Positions 43,672-52,728 are shown, counted from the first letter of the stretch. The stretch is 64,000 nucleotides of DNA from Agromyces bracchium (GCF_009709675.1 NZ_WMLB01000010.1:1-64000); one strand, 5' to 3'. The notes: generated by a model from the sequence alone, not told the origin. Made by a program: numbers and translations.

Positions 43672-44415
43672 TCAGACCGCGGTGAGGCCGCCGTCGATGG
43701 TCATGACCGAACCGGTCACGAATGACGACGCCGGCGAGAGGAGGTAGGCGATGAGGGGGGAGATCTCCTCGGCCTGGGCGCGACGACCGAGCGGCGCGGC
43801 ACTCGAGGTGCCGCCGACCGGCTCGTCGTCGTTCATGGGCGTGGCGACGCCGCCTGGGGTGATGGCGTTGACGCGCACGCTCGGGGCGTACTCGACGGCG
43901 GCGACGCGGGTCAGCGCGAGGACCGCCGCCTTCGAGGCGGAGTAGGCGGCGTAGCCGGCCGAGCCGACGAGCGCCGCGGTGGACGAGACGTTGACGATGG
44001 AGCCGCCGCCTGTCTCGACCATGACCGGGGCGAGCGCCCGGATGCCGAGGAACGTGCCGTGCACGTTGACGCGCTCGTGCAGCGTCCACGTGTCGACGGT
44101 CGTGTCGGCGATGGGTGCGTGGCGGAGGATGCCGGCGTTGTTGACGAGGCCGCGGAGCGGAGCGCCGTCGGCGGCGATGCGCTCGGCGAGCCCTGCCCAG
44201 GCGGTCTCGTCGGCGACGTCGAGCGGGTGGAAGACCGCGTCGACGCCCGACGCGCGGAGGACGGCGGCGGTGCGATCGCCCTCGTCGGCGAGCACGTCGG
44301 TGAGGATGACGCGCGTGCCGGGTCGGCCGAGGTGCGCCGCGTGCGCGGCACCCTGGCCGCGTGCGCCGCCGGTCACGACGACGACGGAGGTGGTCGGGGT
44401 CATGGTCGGCGGCAT
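43672..44415 (-). CDS. SDR-family oxidoreductase (second gene of the FMO operon)
   Basis: 247 aa. TGGARGQG (cofactor), NNAG, the catalytic Ser in [10 protein letters not shown] and YSASK are all present, so it is a complete classical SDR. Its ATG overlaps the stop of the preceding SDR (TGATG); a second ATG four codons later is the alternative. It should oxidise or reduce a hydroxyl or keto intermediate of the compound processed by the operon. Confidence 0.92.
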   Translation of the reverse strand: MPPTMTPTTSVVVVTGGARGQGAAHAAHLGRPGTRVILTDVLADEGDRTAAVLRASGVDAVFHPLDVADETAWAGLAERIAADGAPLRGLVNNAGILRHAPIADTTVDTWTLHERVNVHGTFLGIRALAPVMVETGGGSIVNVSSTAALVGSAGYAAYSASKAAVLALTRVAAVEYAPSVRVNAITPGGVATPMNDDEPVGGTSSAAPLGRRAQAEEISPLIAYLLSPASSFVTGSVMTIDGGLTAV

Positions 44416-45125
44416 CAGCGCATCACGTCCCCGCCGGAGAGCACGATGGTCTCGCCGGTCATGAACGCGACGCGGTCGCCCGTGAGCAGTACGACCCAGT
44501 CGGCGATCTCGGTCGGCTGCGCGACGCGACCGAGCGGGATCGAGGCGGCCGCGGCATCCATTCGGCCCGTCGCCGCGTTGCCCGGCGTCGCGACCCAGCC
44601 GGGGGCGATGCCGTTCACACGGATGCCGGCCGGTGCGAGTTCGAGCGCGAGGGTCTTGGTGAGCATGACGACCGCGGCCTTCGATGCGCCGTAGAGCAAT
44701 TGGCCCGGGCTCACGGTGAAGGCGTCGACCGAGGCGAAGTTGACGACGGCGGCGCCGGCGCCCATGCGCGGGCGGGCTGCGGCGGTGACGTTGAGCACGC
44801 CGAGCACGTTGATGTCGAAGATGCGGCGGAAGGTCGCGTCGTCGTAGGTGTCGAGCGTCGTGGGCGGGTAGACGCCGGCGATGTTCGCGACCGCCTCGAT
44901 CGAGGCATCCGCCGGGAGCACTGCATCGATGGCCGCAGCGACGGCGGCCCGGTCGCGCACGTCGGCGACCACGGGGAGGAACGTGCCCGTGCTCGCCTCG
45001 GGGGCTGCTTCGACGACATCGAGACCGACGACGGTCCAGCCCTGGCGGAGGAACGCCTCGGTGGTCGAGAGGCCCATGCCGGATGCCGCGCCGGTGACGA
45101 TCGCGGTGCCTGTCGTGGTCTGCAT
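44415..45125 (-). CDS. SDR-family oxidoreductase (first gene of the FMO operon)
   Basis: 236 aa. Cofactor motif TGAASGMG, NIAG, Ser in NFASVDAF and YGASK. The short C-terminal MTGETIVLSGGDVMR is typical for alcohol or sugar-alcohol SDRs. It is the first gene of the seven-gene operon and lies divergent from the LysR gene at 45248 over 122 bp. Confidence 0.92.
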   Translation of the reverse strand: MQTTTGTAIVTGAASGMGLSTTEAFLRQGWTVVGLDVVEAAPEASTGTFLPVVADVRDRAAVAAAIDAVLPADASIEAVANIAGVYPPTTLDTYDDATFRRIFDINVLGVLNVTAAARPRMGAGAAVVNFASVDAFTVSPGQLLYGASKAAVVMLTKTLALELAPAGIRVNGIAPGWVATPGNAATGRMDAAAASIPLGRVAQPTEIADWVVLLTGDRVAFMTGETIVLSGGDVMR

Positions 45126-45247
45126 GTGGTGCGTCCTTCGGGTTGGTGGTGGTGAGAACCCAGTGCACCAGTCGACTCTTCACAGGGCAATGCTTGATCG
45201 GCGATGCTAGGCATAGGTAGAACCTTGAGGAAGGTGGTCCAGCGACC

Positions 45248-46204
45248 ATGGTGCTCCCCACGATCCGTCAGCTCGAGTACTTCATCTCGGCAGCGCATCT
45301 CGGCACGTTCGCGGCGGCCGCCGCCGAACACCGCATCGCCCAGCCGAGCCTGTCGGAGCAGATCAACGTGCTCGAGCGATCGCTCGAGGTGCCGCTGTTC
45401 ACGCGCACCTCACGTCGCCTGCTGCTGACGGATGCCGGCAAGCAACTGCTGCCGCTCGCCGAGCAGACCGTGACCGATATGCGCGAGTTCTCCGAGTGGA
45501 GCCGGCGCATGCGCTCCCTCGAGGAGGGCACGGTCTCGTTCGGCACGTTCAACAGCGCGCACCTGTACCTGTTGACCGATCTGATCAGGGATTTCCACGC
45601 GCTGCATCCCAACGTGCGGATCCAGGTGTCGGGGCTCAACTCGGCCGAGGTCGCCGACGGCGTCCGCGAGGGTCGGCTGGAAGCCGGACTCGTGCAGCTA
45701 CCGATCGACGACCGCGAACTCGAGCTCACGCCATCCGTCTTCACCGACCAGGCGGTGTACGTCTCGAGGAACCCCGAGCACACCAGTTCACCGGTCGACA
45801 TCCGGACCCTCGCGGCGCGGCCGCTCATCCTCTCGGAGGCGCGCTGGTCGCACGACGACCCGCTGCGCGTCTCGCTCCTCGAGCGCGCGCAGCGCGAGGG
45901 CATCGCGCTCCAGCCGATCATCGAGGTCGAGTTCCAGACGCACGCGCTCGAGCTGGCCGCGGAGGGCGTCGGCGACTCGCTCGTGTCGTACCACGTGGGG
46001 CGGAGACTCATGGCGGAACGCGGGCTGACGTGGGCGCCGCTCGATCCGCCCATCCGGGAGCACTACGCGTTCATCACCCGCCGCGGCGGGGCGATCTCAC
46101 CCGCAACGGGGGCGTTCATGCGGCTCGCGCATCGGGTGCTCAGGCGGATCGCGGCGGATGGGGATGCGGCGGATGGCGGTGGAGCGCACGCTGTCGAGGT
46201 GTGA
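45248..46204 (+). CDS. LysR-family regulator of the FMO/ABC/SDR operon
   Basis: 318 aa. HTH at about 18-45 (GTFAAAAAEHRIAQPSLSEQINVLE), then an effector-binding domain. It is divergent from the operon beginning at 45125 and is the only regulator adjacent to it, so it most likely activates it in response to the imported compound or a pathway intermediate. The C-terminal about 15 residues (ADGDAADGGGAHAVEV) are an Asp/Ala/Gly tail. Confidence 0.93.
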   Translation: MVLPTIRQLEYFISAAHLGTFAAAAAEHRIAQPSLSEQINVLERSLEVPLFTRTSRRLLLTDAGKQLLPLAEQTVTDMREFSEWSRRMRSLEEGTVSFGTFNSAHLYLLTDLIRDFHALHPNVRIQVSGLNSAEVADGVREGRLEAGLVQLPIDDRELELTPSVFTDQAVYVSRNPEHTSSPVDIRTLAARPLILSEARWSHDDPLRVSLLERAQREGIALQPIIEVEFQTHALELAAEGVGDSLVSYHVGRRLMAERGLTWAPLDPPIREHYAFITRRGGAISPATGAFMRLAHRVLRRIAADGDAADGGGAHAVEV

Positions 46205-46327
46205 GGGGTGATGGAGACTTGCCGGCGCACTGCTCGCGCACAGCAACTCGCTCGCGGGCGCACTCACGGCGGCGCACCCGGGCTTACGCGGGAGAAGCGT
46301 GAACACGGGCGTCCGGCTCGCGGGCGC

Positions 46328-48007
46328 TCACCCGCCGTGCCACCACGGCGGTTCGTCGGGCAGTATCGAGCCGCTGCGACCGGGCCCCGACGCGTCACGG
46401 CGGGGTTCGGGCCGACCCGGTGGCGAGCCGTCGGACGGCGGCGCGCTCCCCGCGTCGCCCGACCGTCTCGGAGGCCGCGCCCCGACGGTCGACGGCGCCA
46501 CCGGGATGAACGGCCGCTCCGGCAGGGTCCGGAGGACATGCCCGGCCGGGGAGGTCCACCGGATCGCGCCGTCGGCCTCGTGGATGAGGCGCCAGCCGGT
46601 CTGATGCTTGAGCCAGTGGTGGGGCGGGCAGAGCGCGGCGAGGTTGTCGGCGGAGGTCTCACCGCCGTGCTCCCAGGCCTCGCTGTGGTCGAGGTCGGCG
46701 ACCTGGGCGCGACGGTTGCAGCCCGGGAACCGGCATGTGCCGTCACGGACCCGGACGTAGCCCGCGAGGTCGGCAGGCACGCGATAGGTCGCTCGACCGT
46801 ACGAGAGCGCGGCGCCGGTCTCGGGGTGGACGAGAAGGCGACGGAGCGATGGAGCGTGCGCCGCGAGGATGCGGGCGGTCTCGGCGTCGATCGGACCGTA
46901 GCCGTCGAGGTCGGCGGGCTCGTCGTCGAGCCCGAGCAGGGAGAGCACCGGCACCGTGACGGTGACGTGCGCTGCGACACGACCGGTCGCGGCGGCCAGG
47001 TGGCGATCGCTCGCGTCGAGGGTGCCGGCGAGGAGCAGGTCGCCCGCGACATCCGCCCGCCGCTGCGCCCTCGTGCGCTCGTCGCGGCGCTCGGGATCGC
47101 CCCAGGCGGCGAGCGCGTCGAGCCGTGCCACGATGGCGACCGCACGCTCGGCCTCGACGAACAGGCTCAGCCAGGCCATGCCGTCGGGCGCGGGTTCGAG
47201 CACCACGCGACGCTCCTCGGCAGCGCGTGTGCGGCGCGCCTCGAGCGGCTCCGGGTGAAGCCGTTCGCACAGTCGGCGCAGCCGGCGGCGGAAGCCGGTC
47301 GTCGTCCGCGTCGCCGCATCGGCGAGCGCGCTGCGTTCGACCTCATCCGCCGTCTCCGAAGGCAGCACCCGCGTGAGCTCGAGCATCGCTCGGACGTGCC
47401 CGATCGCGATCTCGCCCGCCTCGAGCGCGTCGAGCGTCGCCGCTCGCGGACCGGTCAACCGCGAGTCATCCGCCACCAGGCCCCCGGCGACCGGCTCGGG
47501 CACGACGAGGGTGGTCGCGAGCTCGGCCACGAACGACCGCGTCGCCCCGTCGCGCGCGGCCCGACCGCTGTCGTCGGTCACGCCCTCGACACGCGCGTGT
47601 CGTGCCCGCGCCGACTCGACGAGCCGGAACTGCTCGGCCTGCGCCCACCGGATCGTCTGCTCGAGGGAGACCAGCAGCCCGAGGTCGTCGGCGAGCGCGC
47701 GAAGGTCCGCGGCCTCGGGCGACAGGTGGACGGATGCCGCGGGCTCGCGCCGCACGTCGAGGAAGCACTCGTCGATCAGCGCGTCGATTTCACGGCCGGT
47801 CGGGGCGGCACCGCGGATCTCGGCGCCGTGCGGGTCGGCACCGCGCAGGTCGGCATGGCGCACCTCGGGATCGTGCACCTCGGCACCGTGCGGGTCGGGC
47901 GAACGGACGTCGGCCTGCAGCACGTCGGACCTGGAGGACGAGGTTCCGATCGCACCCTCGACCGCGCTCGGAAGCCACTCGAGGGTGGGAGCGCCGGTCG
48001 GGTTCAT
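46328..48007 (-). CDS. DUF222 (13E12 repeat family) protein with HNH endonuclease domain, second copy
   Basis: 559 aa from the ATG at 48007. The central DUF222 region is followed at about 415-470 by the HNH domain: CRFPGCNRRAQVADLDHSEAWEHGG..NLAALCPPHHWLKH. It differs from the copy at 5436 in a long Pro/Arg-rich tail and an N-terminal segment (about 31-67) of pentapeptide-like repeats (HADLRGADPHGAEIRG), encoded by tandem 15-nt-like DNA units. It lacks the TCCACAGG boxes seen upstream of the other copy. Confidence 0.87.
   Translation of the reverse strand: MNPTGAPTLEWLPSAVEGAIGTSSSRSDVLQADVRSPDPHGAEVHDPEVRHADLRGADPHGAEIRGAAPTGREIDALIDECFLDVRREPAASVHLSPEAADLRALADDLGLLVSLEQTIRWAQAEQFRLVESARARHARVEGVTDDSGRAARDGATRSFVAELATTLVVPEPVAGGLVADDSRLTGPRAATLDALEAGEIAIGHVRAMLELTRVLPSETADEVERSALADAATRTTTGFRRRLRRLCERLHPEPLEARRTRAAEERRVVLEPAPDGMAWLSLFVEAERAVAIVARLDALAAWGDPERRDERTRAQRRADVAGDLLLAGTLDASDRHLAAATGRVAAHVTVTVPVLSLLGLDDEPADLDGYGPIDAETARILAAHAPSLRRLLVHPETGAALSYGRATYRVPADLAGYVRVRDGTCRFPGCNRRAQVADLDHSEAWEHGGETSADNLAALCPPHHWLKHQTGWRLIHEADGAIRWTSPAGHVLRTLPERPFIPVAPSTVGARPPRRSGDAGSAPPSDGSPPGRPEPRRDASGPGRSGSILPDEPPWWHGG
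47805..47920 (-). repeat. Imperfect 15-nt tandem repeats in the DUF222 gene
   Basis: Units related to GGCACCGTGCGGGTC (plus strand) recur and encode DPHGAE twice and HADLRG-like pentapeptide repeats in the protein N-terminus. Confidence 0.65.
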
Positions 48008-48140
48008 GCGTCCAGTCAAGCAGCACCCACCGACATCGACTCGCGCCGCGATTCCCAGATGAGCGCCGGTTTTCGCGCCCGCATTCCGCCCCGACGACTC
48101 GACCCGGAAGAACCGCCGCCCCCGCCGCGTTGTCCCGTGC

Positions 48141-49169
48141 ATGAGAGCGATCGCGTACTCCGAGACCGGCCCGTCGAACGTCCTGCAGCTCGTGGAGCGC
48201 GACATCCCGCAGCCGGGTCCCGGCGAGGTGCGCGTGCGCGTCGTCGTGTCGGGCGTGAACCCGACCGACTGGAAGGCGCGCGCCGGCGCCGCACCGGGCC
48301 GCGCTGCGCCGTTCCCCGAGGTCGTGCCGAACCAGGACGGCGCCGGCGTCGTCGACGCGGTCGGCGACGGCGTGACCGGGTTCGCGGTCGGCGACCGGGT
48401 CTGGGTGTTCCTCGCCGCGCACCAGCGCCCGACCGGCACGGCGCAGGAGTTCGCGGTGCTGCCCGCGAGCCGGCTCGTGCACCTTCCGGATGCCGCGGGC
48501 TTCGACCTCGGCGCGTCGCTCGGTGTTCCCGCCATGACGGCCCACCGCGCGCTCACGGTCCACGAGGGCGGTCCGACCCGCCTCAGCCCGGGCGCGCTCG
48601 ACGGCCGTACCCTGCTCGTCGCCGGCGGCGCCGGCGCGGTCGGGCACGCCGCGATCCAGCTCGCCCGGTGGGCGGGCGCCCGCGTCATCACGACGATCAG
48701 CTCACCCGAGAAGGCCGCGCTCGCGACCGCGGCGGGCGCGCACCACGTCGTGGACTACCGGGCGGATGACGCGGCTCGCGCCATCCGTGCCATCGCGCCC
48801 GACGGCGTCGACCAGGTCGTCGAGGTCTCCCCCGCGCGCAACGCCGCCCTGAACGCGAAGGTCATCGCGAACCACGGCTCGATCTCGGTCTACGCGACGG
48901 ACGGCGGAACCGAGATGACCCTCGACGTGCGCCACCACTTCTCGCTCAACGCGCGCTACCAGTTCCTCCTGCTCTACACCGTCGGCGACGCCGCCCTCGC
49001 GGCCGCCGCGGAGGACATCACGCGGGCGCTCGAAGACGGGGCGCTCCCCGTCGGCGAGGCGGCCGGCCTGCCGCTCACCCGGTTCCCGCTCGAGCGGGCG
49101 GCCGAGGCGCACGACGCGGTCGAGGCGGGGACGGTCGGGAAGGTGCTGATCGACGTGACGGAGGCCTGA
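48141..49169 (+). CDS. Zinc-independent MDR-family NADPH:quinone reductase-like protein
   Basis: 342 aa. N-terminal GroES-like domain (DIPQPGPGEVRVRVVVSGVNPTDWKARAG) and Rossmann domain with the quinone-reductase motif VAGGAGAVGHAAIQLARWAGARV (AxxGxxG type). Zinc ligands are absent, as in QOR-type enzymes that reduce quinones or enones with NADPH. Stand-alone gene, with no clear Shine-Dalgarno. Confidence 0.92.
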   Translation: MRAIAYSETGPSNVLQLVERDIPQPGPGEVRVRVVVSGVNPTDWKARAGAAPGRAAPFPEVVPNQDGAGVVDAVGDGVTGFAVGDRVWVFLAAHQRPTGTAQEFAVLPASRLVHLPDAAGFDLGASLGVPAMTAHRALTVHEGGPTRLSPGALDGRTLLVAGGAGAVGHAAIQLARWAGARVITTISSPEKAALATAAGAHHVVDYRADDAARAIRAIAPDGVDQVVEVSPARNAALNAKVIANHGSISVYATDGGTEMTLDVRHHFSLNARYQFLLLYTVGDAALAAAAEDITRALEDGALPVGEAAGLPLTRFPLERAAEAHDAVEAGTVGKVLIDVTEA

Positions 49170-49170
49170 G

Positions 49171-49242
49171 CGGCCGATCGGTCGGCGGCCGCCCATGACG
49201 CCGACCTGACCGGCCGAGCGGTCGGCGACCGCCCGTCACGCC
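49171..49242. repeat. Imperfect direct repeat at the 3' ends of two convergent genes
   Basis: Two 32-nt copies (49171-49202 and 49211-49242) share most positions, each starting CGGCCGAxCGGTCGGCG and ending ACGCC. Each copy can fold through CGGCCG, and the pair may act as a two-way terminator. Confidence 0.6.
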
Positions 49243-49877
49243 TCCCGAACCGGCTGCCGCAGCACGGTCCGCAGCTTCTCCGGCGCGGTGCGCCGCGGGT
49301 CGCTGAGGTAGACCTCGTGGTGCGGGCCGTTGAAGGTGAGCCCGTGCTTCGGCATCCACTCGTGGTGCAGCCGCGCGAGCGTCGGCGCCTCGTCGGCGAA
49401 CGGGCCGAGGTGCAGGATCTGCGCCGACATGCCCTCGGTGAGACGCATGAGCCGCAGCGCGTCGAGCGACGGCGAACCGCGCCCCTTCGCGCGGGTCGCC
49501 TCGACGCCCGCCGCGACAGCGGCCTCGTCGATCCAGTCGGGCTGGGCGATGAGCATCGTCCAGTTCCAGGCGGCCCGGTCGTTCGCCGCGAACGCGCTCG
49601 GATCGTCCGCCCACCACAGCCCCTCGAGCGGCGCGACCGTGAAGTCGCGCCCGAGCCCCTTCTTGCTCGCGAACTTCACCGCGTACGCGACGCCGAACAG
49701 CGCCTCGACCGCCTCGGCGTAGGCCGGCGTCGTGTTCGGGTCGCCGTGCCCGTCGACCGCGAGGTACTGCATCGGCGGAACCTCGACGAGCACGAAGTCC
49801 TTCGACGACGGCGCGTAGAGCTCGCGGTGCGCGCGCTTGACGTCGTACTTCTCAGGCGCAGTGCCATCCGGTGCCAT
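49236..49877 (-). CDS. GyrI-like small-molecule-binding domain protein
   Basis: 213 aa. The GyrI-like/SOUL-type pattern is visible: FVLVEVPPMQYLAVDGHGDPNTTPAYAEAVEALFGVAYAVKF, then YDFTVAPLEGLWW-like and MSAQILHLGPFADE. Such stand-alone domains bind lipophilic or toxic small molecules. TAGCCT at 49889-49884 precedes the ATG by 6 nt, so the mRNA is probably leaderless. Confidence 0.9.
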   Translation of the reverse strand: MAPDGTAPEKYDVKRAHRELYAPSSKDFVLVEVPPMQYLAVDGHGDPNTTPAYAEAVEALFGVAYAVKFASKKGLGRDFTVAPLEGLWWADDPSAFAANDRAAWNWTMLIAQPDWIDEAAVAAGVEATRAKGRGSPSLDALRLMRLTEGMSAQILHLGPFADEAPTLARLHHEWMPKHGLTFNGPHHEVYLSDPRRTAPEKLRTVLRQPVREA

Positions 49878-49883
49878 GCGTGC

Positions 49884-49889
49884 AGGCTA
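49884..49889 (-). promoter_or_regulatory. -10 element of the GyrI-like gene (leaderless)
   Basis: TAGCCT on the minus strand, 6 nt before the ATG at 49877. Confidence 0.6.
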
Positions 49890-49922
49890 CGCCCGACCGC
49901 GGACGCTGCGTTCCCGCGGATC

Positions 49923-50405
49923 TCACCCCGCAGCGCGGCACAGCCGGTCGCGCACCCACCCCGCGGCATCCGCCTGCGAGAGCTCGCCGGTCCCGATCAG
50001 CCGGGCGAACTCGATCGCCTCGTCGCTCAGCCTGCCGTCGGGCGTCGTCGGCGGGTCGCGCAGCACGACGGTCGTGAGCCACCGCGTGAGCGGGCCGCCG
50101 AGCCGCGCCGCCACCGCGACCGTGCCGGCGAAGTGCCGCGCCTGCCCGTCGGTCCGATCGTCGACGTGGCGCCGGAACCCCCGCCCGCGCAGGCGATTAC
50201 GACCACCGGATGCCGCATCGAGCGCCCAGAACAGGCCGCGACGCACCCCGGCCGCGCGTCCGAGCTCCCTCAGGAACCGCCGGTTCGCGTAGCCGCGCTC
50301 GGCGAGCCGGTCGATCGACTCGGCGAGGGCGGCGCAGGCATCCACCCGGACAGGGTACGGGCCGCGCGCGGGCTCGCCATCCCCGTCGCGCCGCATCGGA
50401 CGCAT
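49923..50405 (-). CDS. Hypothetical protein (up to 160 aa)
   Basis: Codon bias supports coding, and the C-terminal part (TPDGRLSDEAIEFARLIGTGELSQADAAGWVRDRLC) reads like a conserved helical domain, but I cannot name a family. The start is uncertain: ATG 50405 gives 160 aa with an Arg-rich, poorly conserved-looking head, and GTG 50345 gives 140 aa. Neither has a Shine-Dalgarno. No signal peptide or TM helix. Confidence 0.6.
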   Translation of the reverse strand: MRPMRRDGDGEPARGPYPVRVDACAALAESIDRLAERGYANRRFLRELGRAAGVRRGLFWALDAASGGRNRLRGRGFRRHVDDRTDGQARHFAGTVAVAARLGGPLTRWLTTVVLRDPPTTPDGRLSDEAIEFARLIGTGELSQADAAGWVRDRLCRAAG

Positions 50406-50511
50406 GCGCTACGGTGACGCAATGCAATGCCGGTGAGCCGCCTCCGCTCCTCCCTGATTCCTGCGCGCCGCGCGCCAGCGCGCGCCGAGCGCGCCGTCGA
50501 AAGGCTCACCC

Positions 50512-51390
50512 ATGCACGCATCACTCCCCCTCGCCGGTCGAACCGCCCTCGTCACCGGCGTCTCCCGCCGGCGCGGGATCGGCTTCGCCGTCGCGACGAA
50601 GCTCGCCGAGCTCGGAGCGAACCTCGTCATCCACCACCATCGCCCGCACGACCTCGACCAGCCCTGGGGCGGCGACGACCTCGACGCGGTGCGCCGCGGC
50701 ATCCGCTCGGCCCTGACGCCGGGCGCGGAGATGCGCGACCTCGGCGCCGACCTCGCCGACCCCGCGCAGGTCGAGCCGCTGATCGACGCCGCACGCGGCC
50801 TCACGGGCGAGCTCGACCTCCTCGTCTGCAACCACGCGAAGAGCGGCGACGACGGCGGCATCCTCGACATGACGCCCGAGCGGCTCGACGCGTTCTGGGA
50901 CGTGAACGCGCGCTCGACGCTGCTGCTGACCGCCGCGTTCGCGCGCTCGAGGCGACCGAAGGCCGAGGCGGATGCCGCCCCGCTCCGCCCCGGCGAACGG
51001 CTGCGCCGCGACGCGCCGTTCGCCGAGCCTCGGGGGCGCGTGGTCTGGATGACCTCCGGCCAGGTGCACGGCCCCATGCGCGGCGAGGTCGCCTATGCGA
51101 CGAGCAAGGCGGCGCTCGCGGGCGTCACCGCGACGGTCGCCGCCGAGCTGCTCGAGCTCGGGATCCTTCTCAACACCGTCGACCCCGGGCCGGTGAACAC
51201 CGGCTACCTCGACGCCGAGACCGCCGACCGGCCGCTCGACGAGCTCGAGGCGTACCTCGCGACGACGCCGTTCGGCCGGGTCGGCCGACCCGAGGACGTC
51301 GCGAACCTCATCGGATGGCTCGTCACGCCCGCAGCCGCGTGGGTGACCGGCCAGGTGCTCACGAGCGACGGCGGGTTCAGCCTGGGGTGA
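50512..51390 (+). CDS. SDR-family oxidoreductase with extended substrate loop
   Basis: 292 aa. The cofactor motif reads TGVSRRRGIG, a three-residue-longer glycine loop as in some FabI/FabG-like SDRs; then CNHAKS in place of NNAG, Ser in WMTSGQ and YATSK with the catalytic pair. About 30 residues (ARSRRPKAEADAAPLRPGERLRRDAPFAEPRG) are inserted before the catalytic Ser. Fold and cofactor are secure; the substrate is unknown. Confidence 0.9.
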   Translation: MHASLPLAGRTALVTGVSRRRGIGFAVATKLAELGANLVIHHHRPHDLDQPWGGDDLDAVRRGIRSALTPGAEMRDLGADLADPAQVEPLIDAARGLTGELDLLVCNHAKSGDDGGILDMTPERLDAFWDVNARSTLLLTAAFARSRRPKAEADAAPLRPGERLRRDAPFAEPRGRVVWMTSGQVHGPMRGEVAYATSKAALAGVTATVAAELLELGILLNTVDPGPVNTGYLDAETADRPLDELEAYLATTPFGRVGRPEDVANLIGWLVTPAAAWVTGQVLTSDGGFSLG

Positions 51391-51437
51391 GGCGGGTCGC
51401 GCGGGCAGCTCGCCTGCCCGCGCGCCACCCGATCGCG

Positions 51438-52154
51438 CTACCCGACCAGGTGCACGACCTGCTCCCCGACGAGCACCGCTGCGAGCACGATCATCGCCGC
51501 GCCCGACACGCGCGACACGATCCGCATCGCCGACGGGCGGAGCCGCAGCACCGTCCGCGCTCCGTAGCCGACGGCCGTGTACACGGCCGCGCACGCCGCG
51601 ACGAAGATGAGGCCGAGCACCGCGAGCTGCACCGGGATCGGCCAGCTGCCGGCGGCATCCGTGAACTGGGGCAGCAGCACGACGAGCACCAACAGGCCCT
51701 TCGGGTTGAGCCCCGAGACCCCGGCGCCCTGCAGCAGGCGAAGCCAGGGGCGAGCGGATGCCGCGGCCGGCGCGCCGCCGGCGGAGGTCGTGCCGACGGT
51801 GGCGGGTGCTCCGGTCGGGGCGCCGTTCGCCGCGACCGCGACCGCGACCGCGACCGACGCGACCCCGGCCACGACCGGCGGCTCGCGCAGCACGCGGACG
51901 CCGAGGAAGGTCAGGTACGCCGCCGCAGACAGGGTCAGCGCCACGATGAACCACGGCACCGCCGCGACCACGGCGCCGACGCCGACCGCGACCGCGGCGA
52001 CGACCGCCAGGTAGCCGACGAGGATGCCGGCGAGCGAGGGCAGGATCGTGCGCTCGCGCGTGCCGGCGGCGATGAGGTACGCCCAGTCGGGTCCGGGCAG
52101 GATCACCATCAGGGTCATCATCACCGAGCACGCGATGAGCAGTTGCACGTCCAT
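51438..52154 (-). CDS. LysE/RhtB-family amino-acid exporter
   Basis: 238 aa with six TM helices and the LysE start (MVILPGPDWAYLIAAGTRERT) and the GLNPKGLLV motif. About 30 residues of Ala/Gly/Thr/Pro-rich loop are inserted between TM3 and TM4, containing a GGATGCC-type repeat word. TACGTT at 52166-52161 lies 6 nt before the ATG. It is divergent from an AsnC/Lrp regulator, the normal partner that senses the amino acid and switches on export. Confidence 0.92.
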   Translation of the reverse strand: MDVQLLIACSVMMTLMVILPGPDWAYLIAAGTRERTILPSLAGILVGYLAVVAAVAVGVGAVVAAVPWFIVALTLSAAAYLTFLGVRVLREPPVVAGVASVAVAVAVAANGAPTGAPATVGTTSAGGAPAAASARPWLRLLQGAGVSGLNPKGLLVLVVLLPQFTDAAGSWPIPVQLAVLGLIFVAACAAVYTAVGYGARTVLRLRPSAMRIVSRVSGAAMIVLAAVLVGEQVVHLVG

Positions 52155-52160
52155 GGAACG

Positions 52161-52166
52161 AACGTA
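52161..52166 (-). promoter_or_regulatory. -10 element of the LysE gene (leaderless)
   Basis: TACGTT on the minus strand, 6 nt before the ATG at 52154. Confidence 0.5.
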
Positions 52167-52235
52167 GGCAGGATCGCGTGGAAGCCGCTGCCCGATTCCT
52201 CCTCTGCGCGCCGCTTCCGTGGAAGAATTCACCCC

Positions 52236-52688
52236 ATGGACGCCATCGATCGGAGAATTCTTGCCGAACTGCAGCGCGACGGCCGCCTGAGCCTCACCGA
52301 GCTCGCCGAGCGCGTGCAGCTCAGCATGTCGCCGACGCACCGCCGGCTGCGCGCGCTCGAGGAGTCCGGCGCGATCACCGGCTACCGCGCGGTCATCGAT
52401 CCCGACGCCGTCGGCCTCGGGTTCACCGCGCTCGTGTTCGTGACGATGGAGCAGACCGACCGCTCGACCGTGCCCGCATTCGACGCGGCCGTCGCCGAGA
52501 TCCCGGAGGTGATCCAGGCGCTGCGCCTCTTCGGCGACCCCGACTACCTGCTGCGGGTCGCGGTGCGCGACCTGCCCGCCTACCAGCGCCTGTGGGACGA
52601 GAAGCTCTCGGCACTGCCGGGCACCCGCCGGGTCGCCTCGACGCTCGTCATGAAGACGATCGTCGACGACCGGCCGCTGCCGCTCTGA
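52236..52688 (+). CDS. Lrp/AsnC-family transcriptional regulator
   Basis: 150 aa. N-terminal HTH (LSLTELAERVQLSMSPTHRRLRALEESGAITGYRAVID) and C-terminal RAM domain ending in STLVMKTIVDDRPLPL. AGAATT at 52224-52229 is 6 nt upstream of the ATG. The intergenic region holds TTCC-GT-GGAA, a possible operator. It most likely controls the divergent LysE exporter. A strong hairpin terminator follows the stop. Confidence 0.94.
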   Translation: MDAIDRRILAELQRDGRLSLTELAERVQLSMSPTHRRLRALEESGAITGYRAVIDPDAVGLGFTALVFVTMEQTDRSTVPAFDAAVAEIPEVIQALRLFGDPDYLLRVAVRDLPAYQRLWDEKLSALPGTRRVASTLVMKTIVDDRPLPL

Positions 52689-52693
52689 ACACG

Positions 52694-52728
52694 CGGATGC
52701 CGCGGGGTCCCCCACCCCGCGGCATCCG
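52694..52728. terminator. Perfect 15-bp hairpin, bidirectional terminator
   Basis: CGGATGCCGCGGGGT (52694-52708) and its exact complement ACCCCGCGGCATCCG (52714-52728) flank a CCCCC loop. It sits between two convergent genes. The stem ends are the dispersed word CGGATGCC/GGCATCCG. Confidence 0.8.

Noticed and set aside
46205-46327. Repeat or mobile-element end between the LysR and DUF222 genes
   Set aside because: Two GCTCGCGGGCGC-like stretches occur, but there is no inverted-repeat end, target duplication or transposase.
46208-48769. Very long open frame on the plus strand opposite the DUF222/HNH gene
   Set aside because: It is an antisense shadow caused by high G+C: no family motif, Arg/Gly/Pro-rich sequence, while the minus-strand frame has a clear HNH domain and proper codon bias.
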